Assembly: GCA_025934615.1 (NCBI GenBank)
Contig: JAICXS010000062.1
Location: forward strand, 1-8,428
Direction: 5' to 3'
DNA: 8,428 bases
Source: Nitrospiraceae bacterium
Lineage (GTDB): Bacteria > Nitrospirota > Nitrospiria > Nitrospirales > Nitrospiraceae
The notes under the pieces are model-generated. The model made no database searches. It saw only the letters and a program-made list of their open reading frames with translations, and was not told where the DNA came from. The position numbers and the translations under genes are program-made. Below are positions 1-4,775 of the stretch, piece after piece (within the stretch, counting starts at the first letter, position 1; each line of letters begins with the position of its first letter).

Positions 1-71
1 ATCTTAAGGACGGCGATCGGGTGGAAGTGGCCGGGATCAAAATGTATTTTTCGTTGAAGCAGGACGGTTAA
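1..71 (+). CDS. C-terminal end of a probable FHA-domain protein (partial)
   Basis: The only frame open from the left edge ends at the TAA at 69-71 and gives 22 residues, LKDGDRVEVAGIKMYFSLKQ followed by DG. The pattern L-x-D-G-D-x-(V/I)-x-(V/I)-x-G followed by a hydrophobic strand resembles the last two beta strands of forkhead-associated (FHA) domains, which bind phosphothreonine peptides. The start and most of the gene lie outside the window, so the family is a guess from a short tail. An unrelated beta-barrel domain with the same turn is possible. Its stop is 9 bases from the stop of the convergent minus-strand gene, with no terminator between them. Confidence 0.45.
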   Translation, partial: LKDGDRVEVAGIKMYFSLKQDG

Positions 72-80
72 TCTGAACCA

Positions 81-824
81 TTAAAGGGAGCGGCCCGCCT
101 TCTTTGTTTGGAAGTGCTTCAGCGCTTGATAGCAATTTTCCGATACCTCTTTGTAGTTTTCCTCCAGACACTGCAACACATTTCCACCGCCGGGCTGTAT
201 ATCCGGACAAAGTTGTTTGACATCGCCTGCGCAGGCGGTCCTGAAGTGTTGCATGTCTTCTTTAATGCGTGCCGCCATATCGTCCATCTGCCGTTGGCAG
301 ATCAGCGAGAGCTTGCTTTCGTTGTCCCTAAAGCATTTGCGCCTCGCCTCGCCGGGTTGAGTAGCTTCGCATAATCTCTCGAGCTCTACGATGCAGGCGG
401 GTGAGACATTTTGGAGTGTCGGGCGTTCTTCCGTCGGTACTGCAGAGGGACGTGGAGCAGACGGAGGTTTGTTGGTGAGTGTGGGAGGCTTGACCACGGG
501 TGTCGGCGCCTTCGAAACCGGCAGCGAAGGCACTGCAACAGAATCAGCCGGAGACGGAGCCGACGGTACAGGGACAAGCGGCAGCGAGAGGTCCATGGAT
601 GAGTCCGACGAGAGTGGGGCCTTTACAGGAGGCGGAAGGATCGTGGCCGGCGCCTCATTGTTCAATGGAGTTGAGGGAAATTGAGGAGGAGAGCTTGGCA
701 CATCGGCCGTCATAGGGGTCGGGGTCGACGGCATAGTGACGTAGACTAAGCCCCACGCCATTCCTAGTGCGATAGCACTAAAAATGCCGACGACAAAAGA
801 GATAGGCAATGGTCGACGAGACAC
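81..824 (-). CDS. Membrane-anchored protein with Pro-rich stalk and two Cys-rich repeats (GLG1/Cys_rich_FGFR type)
   Basis: This is a 247-residue protein with three parts. Residues 1-8 are basic and are followed by one hydrophobic segment (about 9-30), probably an uncleaved anchor with the rest in the periplasm. Residues 31-140 are a low-complexity Pro/Ser/Ala/Val linker. Residues 141-235 carry eight cysteines in two matching units: C144, C152, C164, C176 and C198, C206, C219, C231. The spacing is C-x7-C-x11/12-C-x11-C in both. This pattern, with LC and PG turns, matches the cysteine-rich repeat of Golgi apparatus protein 1 (Cys_rich_FGFR family), which also occurs in bacterial secreted proteins. 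The function is unknown; disulfides are likely. The start is GTG at 822-824, with only a weak AAGGG three bases upstream, so the exact start is uncertain. The nearest upstream gene, 202 bases away on the same strand, is a response regulator; cotranscription is not evident. Confidence 0.8.
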   Translation of the reverse strand: MSRRPLPISFVVGIFSAIALGMAWGLVYVTMPSTPTPMTADVPSSPPQFPSTPLNNEAPATILPPPVKAPLSSDSSMDLSLPLVPVPSAPSPADSVAVPSLPVSKAPTPVVKPPTLTNKPPSAPRPSAVPTEERPTLQNVSPACIVELERLCEATQPGEARRKCFRDNESKLSLICQRQMDDMAARIKEDMQHFRTACAGDVKQLCPDIQPGGGNVLQCLEENYKEVSENCYQALKHFQTKKAGRSL

Positions 825-1026
825 AGACCCTTACTATTGATTTTTTTGCAGTACGCCCAATCCAGAAGCATACGTCAAGTATGGGAAAAAATCGACTGCT
901 CGTTGTAATCCGCAGTCATAGGGGTCTACCCGTGCAGGATCGAAGATCAAGCAGCGTGAACAGATTTAGATCAGCCGGGAGAATGAAGATAGGTGCAATA
1001 CAACAGCAGTGCTTACATACTAAGTA

Positions 1027-2079
1027 TCACATATTGTGGGTCATTTTCCTTACGGTGTGTACCTGGGACTGGGTCAACAAGAGTCCCTGCTCCATCAGGC
1101 CTTTGACTTTCTGGAGGCGCCCACCTTCCAGCGCATGCGGTGTGTCATCAATTTCACGGGCCGCGACGAGCGTGAGGCTCTCCAATTCCGTCATTTGTGT
1201 GCTCAAATCCTTCAGCAACATTTGCATTTCGGCACGGTGCCGTCGGAGTGCATAGGTTTCAAGGGCTCGTTTTACCGCCAAGGCCACGAATTCTCCTTGA
1301 AACGGCTTATGCAAGCAGTCGTAAGCTCCTGCCTCAATCGCTCTCGGGGTAAAGGTCGCTTCGCCGTGGCCGGTCATGAGCAAGACGGGCGTGAGGGGCT
1401 GGAGTCGTTGTGCCTCTCGGAGGATTGAAAATCCATCCACCGCAGGCATCTTGAAGTCACAAATGATCGCGCCGTAGGAAGTGGTCGTCAGCCGCGCAAT
1501 GGCGTCTTGGGGGGACTCGCACAGATCCATCTGCAGTGAAGGCAAGCGAAGCTGAAGCGAAACCGGGAGTGCTTCCAAAAGAGCCGGGTCATCGTCGATA
1601 ATCAAGAGCCGGCTATCTTGAAGAAGACGGAGTGAAGCTTCGACGGGAAGGTCGCTGAGTGTCCGCCGCTTTGCCAGGGCGACAAAGCAATTGACCTTCG
1701 CCTTGACGATACTCGGCGCAATGGGGCGGAACAAAAAATCGACGGCGCCGAGCGCATACCCTTTCTGAATATCTAGTTCGTCTTGATGGTAGGCGCTTAA
1801 AAAAATAATAGGAATATCGTGAGACTTCTCCCGCGATCGGATGAGCCGTGCCGTCTCGTAGCCGTCCATGGTCTCCATCTTGACGTCTAAGAGAACGGCG
1901 GCCACATCTTCCTTTAAAAGAATGCGAAGCGCTTCATTGCCGGAGAGGGCCGTGAATATACTTCGATCAGGGCCGTCCAGCAACGCTTCGAGCGCATTGA
2001 GATTAGCCTGATTATCATCGACGACCAGGATGTTCACCTTGCCGGTTCGACCCCTCTTCTGATGTTCCGTCATCACCAT
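1027..2079 (-). CDS. Response regulator with two receiver domains and no output domain
   Basis: Two CheY-like receiver (REC) domains are joined in tandem. Residues are counted from a possible GTG at 2137-2139, which would give 370 residues. REC1 (about 35-155) has the acidic pair D41/D42, phosphoacceptor D85 in VLLDVKM, and S115, but Arg138 replaces the usual Lys in the FRP motif. REC2 (about 177-295) has D182/D183, phosphoacceptor D228 in ICDFKM, T256 and K278 in HKPF, so it looks complete. Residues 300-370 are helical, possibly a coiled coil. No DNA-binding, GGDEF, HD-GYP or kinase domain is present, so it probably signals by protein contact in a phosphorelay. No histidine kinase is nearby. 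I chose the ATG at 2077-2079 (residue 21), because REC1 begins about 15 residues later and a TATAAA lies 16 bases upstream; ATG at 2071-2073 is equally possible. The longer GTG start has no Shine-Dalgarno. Confidence 0.88.
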   Translation of the reverse strand: MVMTEHQKRGRTGKVNILVVDDNQANLNALEALLDGPDRSIFTALSGNEALRILLKEDVAAVLLDVKMETMDGYETARLIRSREKSHDIPIIFLSAYHQDELDIQKGYALGAVDFLFRPIAPSIVKAKVNCFVALAKRRTLSDLPVEASLRLLQDSRLLIIDDDPALLEALPVSLQLRLPSLQMDLCESPQDAIARLTTTSYGAIICDFKMPAVDGFSILREAQRLQPLTPVLLMTGHGEATFTPRAIEAGAYDCLHKPFQGEFVALAVKRALETYALRRHRAEMQMLLKDLSTQMTELESLTLVAAREIDDTPHALEGGRLQKVKGLMEQGLLLTQSQVHTVRKMTHNM

Positions 2080-2095
2080 AGGAAAATCGAGGCCT

Positions 2096-2124
2096 TTTAT
2101 AGCGAGTGGTCGAAAATAGCAAAA
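2096..2124 (-). promoter_or_regulatory. Candidate promoter of the response-regulator gene
   Basis: Read on the minus strand, TATAAA (plus 2096-2101) is preceded after 16-17 bases by a TTTGCT/TTTTGC-like -35 (about 2118-2124). Transcription from it would start roughly 9 bases before the ATG at 2077-2079, leaving almost no leader. The -35 match is poor, so this is a suggestion only. Confidence 0.3.
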
Positions 2125-2151
2125 AGGAAAGTCGGACACAATAGGACGTGA

Positions 2152-2283
2152 GATTACGTACTCTTCTCGTCCAACCTCTATGACGGCTGTTCCGCCGGCG
2201 TAGCATCTGAAGTAGGCGACGCGGTGAAGCGCGATGTGGGGAGCAGCACGAGAGGCTACTATGGGACCCTGACGCTTGGGTGA
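2152..2283 (+). other. 43-codon open frame without a start codon, possible gene remnant
   Basis: Between the divergent response-regulator and methyltransferase genes, one plus-strand frame stays open from a TGA at 2149-2151 to the TGA at 2281-2283. Its product has a protein-like composition and ends in STRGYYGTLTLG. It has no ATG and no ribosome binding site; the only GTG codons are internal. It may be the decayed 3' end of an old gene or a chance open frame. I do not recognise the family. Apart from promoter-like elements at its two edges, I see nothing else in this 2140-2325 gap. Confidence 0.2.
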
Positions 2284-2288
2284 GCGGG

Positions 2289-2318
2289 TTGCGGCGCCTC
2301 TTTGTCTTTTGTTACACT
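2289..2318 (+). promoter_or_regulatory. Candidate promoter placing transcription start at the methyltransferase ATG
   Basis: TTGCGG (2289-2294) and TACACT (2313-2318) are separated by 18 bases. TACACT matches four of six positions of the sigma-70 -10 consensus. It ends 7 bases before the ATG at 2326, so the transcript would begin at or next to the start codon. No Shine-Dalgarno sequence lies before that ATG. Confidence 0.4.
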
Positions 2319-2325
2319 TCCTGGC

Positions 2326-3780
2326 ATGTCACTGACCGTTTTCAATAATCCGGATGCACTACCTCAGTTGATCGGCGAATTCCGCCCCGTCGATGAGTGG
2401 CAGGCCCACATCAATGACATTTTCTACGGGCTGCGCGGCGGCCGGCTCCGCGACTTCTCACAAACATTCGCGGCAGCAGATTACCGGCTCGCGCATGCGC
2501 TGGCCGCAGATTACTACGCTCGCGTACTCGCGCGCGAGAAGGCCAGGGGTGAGTCAAGCAGCGATCCTGCCTCTCGCCCATCGTCTCCCGCTCCCTGTCT
2601 AATTATCCACGAATGGGGCTGCGGGAACGGCAATCTTGCCGCGTGTTTTCTCACGCATCTCAAGGCGATCGATAAGGAGAGCCGAGTCTATCCGCGAGTG
2701 CGTTATGTATTGGTCGATGCGCAGGAGGCTACCCTTCAGGCGGCGATGGCGCATCCGGATCTGGTTCAGCATACGGATCGGATCGAGTCCGTATGCGCGC
2801 AGGTGCAGGACCTCGCGACCGTGGCGGACGGCTCCGTTGATCGCATTCTCTGCAATGAGCTGTGGAACGATCTGCCGACGAAATTGATGCTTCGAAAGGA
2901 CGGCGACATAGAGGAGGAATTCCTGCGGCCCAATTTGAGCGAAGCCCGTCATGCTGAAATCGCCGACTGGTCTGGTTTTGTCCACGCATTCGATGGCAAA
3001 GACATCAAGGCGCTCGATGCATTTCCGGCCTTTCTCGAAGACATTATCTGGGAAAAGGAGTACCGCAAGTCGGATTGGAAACTGATTCCCTACCGCAAGA
3101 CGGTGACCGACTTTCTCAAGAAGATCGACGAGCATGTGCTGGTCCCGGTGAATTTCGGCGCCTATGCGTCCATCAAGGAAGCCAAGCGCCTGCTCGCCCC
3201 GGATGCCATTGGGTTCAGCAGCTTTGACGCAGGGACCGCCGATCTCGATGTGCTCAATGATCCCGAGAAGCCCTGTTATGGACAGTTCGGCGGCCAGTAC
3301 AGTTTTATGGTGAACTTTGCGCTCGTCGAGTCGGTGGCGAAGCACCTCGGCATGAAGATCTCTGCAATCGAGCCGCAGAAGGAATATATCGGGCAATGTT
3401 TAGCGACGAATGTGATGAGCCTGATGGATCTGTTGGCCACCCACCCGCGTTCTCATGCCTTGAAAGGGTGGGAGCAAGACCAGCTCATCGTGCAGACGAT
3501 TCATGCGCTGAATAAGACGTACCAAAGCCCGTACCGCCGGACGATTGAATTTCCATTGTCGGCCAATATTCCGGCGGAGGGCCGGGAGACGCTGCAACGA
3601 TTACTGTCGTCGTTGAAGCAGGATGGAATGCCCGACACCATCGCGTATCTGACGGAAGAGGAATTGACGACCGCCCTGCAAGATTTGGAAACTATCGGCT
3701 ACGATCGCGACATGATTCTGTCCGCGCTTCAAGCTCCCGCTCAGAATGTGGATTATTACCACCATTTTCTAAAACCGTAA
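2326..3780 (+). CDS. MidA/NDUFAF7-like SAM-dependent methyltransferase
   Basis: The protein has 484 residues from the ATG at 2326; a TTG at 2302 would add eight. Residues are numbered here from that TTG. The glycine-rich SAM-binding loop HEWGCGNGNLA is at 103-113, an acidic strand end (LVDA) at 137-140, and the post-loop NELWNDLP motif at 185-192. A later block, YGQFGGQYSFMVNFALVE at 326-343, resembles the conserved 'hVDF..L' segment of the family. Together these match COG1565 (MidA in Dictyostelium, NDUFAF7 in mitochondria), a class I methyltransferase that methylates an arginine of a complex I subunit during assembly. This copy is divergent and longer than the common 350-430 residues. It has an inserted region at about 195-280 and a helical C-terminal extension (370-492). 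Its substrate is unknown and no complex I gene is nearby. It is transcribed divergently from the response regulator. Confidence 0.75.
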   Translation: MSLTVFNNPDALPQLIGEFRPVDEWQAHINDIFYGLRGGRLRDFSQTFAAADYRLAHALAADYYARVLAREKARGESSSDPASRPSSPAPCLIIHEWGCGNGNLAACFLTHLKAIDKESRVYPRVRYVLVDAQEATLQAAMAHPDLVQHTDRIESVCAQVQDLATVADGSVDRILCNELWNDLPTKLMLRKDGDIEEEFLRPNLSEARHAEIADWSGFVHAFDGKDIKALDAFPAFLEDIIWEKEYRKSDWKLIPYRKTVTDFLKKIDEHVLVPVNFGAYASIKEAKRLLAPDAIGFSSFDAGTADLDVLNDPEKPCYGQFGGQYSFMVNFALVESVAKHLGMKISAIEPQKEYIGQCLATNVMSLMDLLATHPRSHALKGWEQDQLIVQTIHALNKTYQSPYRRTIEFPLSANIPAEGRETLQRLLSSLKQDGMPDTIAYLTEEELTTALQDLETIGYDRDMILSALQAPAQNVDYYHHFLKP

Positions 3781-3810
3781 GTGCGAATTCTCAGAACCGT
3801 ATATTTTTCA

Positions 3811-3849
3811 AAGAAATTTCTTGACTCGCTTGTACTTTTTTAGTACCGT
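3811..3849 (+). promoter_or_regulatory. Promoter of the tatA pair, overlapped by two inverted repeats
   Basis: TTGACT (3821-3826) is a strong -35. A 17-base spacer follows, then TACCGT (3844-3849), a weak -10. A perfect palindrome, AAGAAATTTCTT (3811-3822), overlaps the first two bases of the -35. A second inverted repeat, GTACT (3832-3836) and AGTAC (3842-3846) around five T, covers the spacer and the front of the -10. A weak -10 under inverted repeats is typical of a regulated promoter, but no regulator is identified. Confidence 0.5.
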
Positions 3850-3872
3850 GCACGAGATTTTGGACGATTTTA

Positions 3873-3898
3873 CCCCTTTCGGGTTACATCGAAAGGGC
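3873..3898 (+). other. Leader hairpin 1 upstream of tatA
   Basis: CCCTTTC (3874-3880) pairs with GAAAGGG (3891-3897) around a 10-base loop, giving a 7-base-pair stem. It lies just downstream of the proposed promoter, in the tatA 5' leader. No U-tract follows, so it is not an intrinsic terminator. Confidence 0.45.
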
Positions 3899-3904
3899 AA
3901 TTGA

Positions 3905-3928
3905 CAGAGTCGTTCGATACCGGCTCTG
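3905..3928 (+). other. Leader hairpin 2 upstream of tatA
   Basis: CAGAGTCG (3905-3912) pairs with CGGCTCTG (3921-3928), with one G-U pair and an 8-base loop. It ends 16 bases before the tatA ATG, close to the ribosome binding region (GAGG at 3937-3940), so it could affect translation or mRNA stability. Confidence 0.4.
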
Positions 3929-3944
3929 AGGACGCAGAGGTCAC

Positions 3945-4223
3945 ATGTTCGGTTCATTTGGGTGGATGGAATTAGTCCTGATCTTGATCATCGTGCTGAT
4001 TATTTTCGGCGCAGGCAAGATTCCACAACTAGGCGAAGGCTTAGGCAAGGCCATTAAAGGATTTAAAAAGTCGGTGAACGAAGCCGACGCCCTCGATGTA
4101 ACGCCGACTCAGGAGCCGACGGCGCACATGCAGCAAATTCCTCAAGCCGAGCAGCCACAGCCCGGTGTTCAGGCACAGGCACAGCCTCACGCCGCGCCGG
4201 TCGAACAACCCAAACACGGATGA
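3945..4223 (+). CDS. tatA: Twin-arginine translocase TatA-type subunit (first copy)
   Basis: This 92-residue protein has the TatA layout. A short periplasmic N-terminus carries E9, then comes one membrane helix (about 8-21), an FG hinge at 21-22, and an amphipathic helix with the signature KIPQLGEGLGKAIKGFKKSV (25-44). Residues 52-92 are a disordered tail rich in Gln, Pro and Ala. TatA subunits oligomerise with TatC to export folded proteins bearing twin-arginine signals. The hinge reads FGAGK rather than the common FGPKK. An AGAGG (3936-3940) lies four bases before the ATG. The second paralogue follows after 24 bases, so the two are probably cotranscribed. No tatC is in the window. Confidence 0.9.
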   Translation: MFGSFGWMELVLILIIVLIIFGAGKIPQLGEGLGKAIKGFKKSVNEADALDVTPTQEPTAHMQQIPQAEQPQPGVQAQAQPHAAPVEQPKHG

Positions 4224-4247
4224 ATTGCGGAGCGGGGTGTATTCGAG

Positions 4248-4538
4248 ATGTTCGGCTTGGGCGCGGGGGAAATTCTCATCATCCTGGTCATTGCCTTTCT
4301 ACTGTTCGGTCCCAAGCAACTTCCCGAAGTGGGCCGGCAAGTCGGTAAGGCCGTCAGGGGTTTCAAGGAAACGGCTGATGATCTTCGGAAGTCGGTCGAA
4401 CCGGAAATCAATCTCATTCAGCAGGAAGTCAAAATGGTAGAGCAGGACTTCCAAGCTTCCATGAAAGAAGCCGAGCAGGACATCGAGAACATTACCAAGG
4501 GTCCGGAGAAAACGTCGGACGCCAACGCGAAAGCATGA
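4248..4538 (+). CDS. Twin-arginine translocase TatA/TatB-type subunit (second copy)
   Basis: This 96-residue protein has E8, a membrane helix at about 7-20, the FGP hinge at 20-22, and the motif KQLPEVGRQVGKAVRGFKET (23-42). It then continues as a long charged helix to about residue 85, with many Glu, Asp and Lys. The LP-x-x-GR-x-V-GK core is TatA-like. Glu8 and the long acidic helix recall TatB, which receives substrate with TatC, so a division of labour with the upstream copy is plausible but unproven. GGGGTG (4234-4239), eight bases before the ATG, can serve as a Shine-Dalgarno with one G-U pair. It is the second gene of a two-gene tat unit. Confidence 0.88.
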   Translation: MFGLGAGEILIILVIAFLLFGPKQLPEVGRQVGKAVRGFKETADDLRKSVEPEINLIQQEVKMVEQDFQASMKEAEQDIENITKGPEKTSDANAKA

Positions 4539-4561
4539 CCGTACATTTTTGTAAAATCAAC

Positions 4562-4567
4562 TATACT
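4562..4567 (+). promoter_or_regulatory. Candidate -10 element for the porin operon
   Basis: TATACT matches five of six positions of the sigma-70 -10 consensus and lies 208 bases before the porin ATG. No convincing -35 lies at the right distance, so it may be activator-dependent or a chance match. Confidence 0.28.
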
Positions 4568-4599
4568 TAGCTCAGTTTACTGCACGAGAAGCCGTGAAA

Positions 4600-4653
4600 G
4601 GGGGTGACGGGTAGTCACATGAGTCACTGCGGAGGCATCGGCACAATGCCTCT
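4600..4653 (+). other. Structured leader region upstream of the porin gene
   Basis: Two hairpins are visible in the 237-base gap before the porin gene. GTGAC (4604-4608) can pair with GTCAC at 4614-4618 or, alternatively, with GTCAC at 4623-4627, because AGTCAC is repeated directly. GAGGCAT (4632-4638) pairs perfectly with ATGCCTC (4646-4652) around a 7-base loop. I do not recognise a known riboswitch class. No terminator-type T-run follows. Function, if any, is inferred only from position and pairing. Confidence 0.35.
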
Positions 4654-4763
4654 CGCTCGAATCGATAAATAGGACCACCTCTTCATAGTGGAAGCGGTTG
4701 GAGTCACAAAGGTCGTCGGCGGTGGAGCACGAAAACCGTCGAGAGATCGATCATCCAATCAAC

Positions 4764-4770
4764 AGGAGGA
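4764..4770 (+). promoter_or_regulatory. Ribosome binding site that fixes the porin start
   Basis: AGGAGGA lies five bases before the ATG at 4776. It selects this ATG over the in-frame TTG at 4698, which would put 26 charged residues in front of an otherwise standard signal peptide. Confidence 0.85.
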
Positions 4771-4775
4771 ACGCT

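Noticed and set aside
391..684. A Gly-rich 97-codon plus-strand frame opposite the Pro-rich stalk gene
   Set aside because: It is the complement of the Pro-rich linker codons (Pro CCN gives Gly GGN), has no ribosome binding site, and the minus-strand gene has clear repeats and an anchor.
873..878. A TTGACG on the minus strand upstream of the Cys-rich gene as a -35 element
   Set aside because: No acceptable -10 hexamer lies 16-19 bases downstream, so I could not support a promoter.
709..926. A 12-base direct repeat GTCATAGGGGTC at 709-720 and 915-926
   Set aside because: One or two chance 12-base repeats are expected in a window this long, one copy lies within coding sequence, and the flanks do not match.
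2599..3396. A 265-codon minus-strand frame inside the methyltransferase gene
   Set aside because: The plus-strand gene has recognisable SAM-binding motifs and the same codon pattern throughout. The opposite frame shows no domain and no start signal.
4591..4653. A known riboswitch (cobalamin, TPP, cyclic di-GMP) in the porin leader
   Set aside because: The conserved cores of these classes, as I know them, are not present; only simple hairpins are seen.
4698..4775. An N-terminal extension of the porin from a TTG start
   Set aside because: It would add 26 charged residues before a normal signal peptide, and a consensus ribosome binding site lies just before the ATG at 4776.
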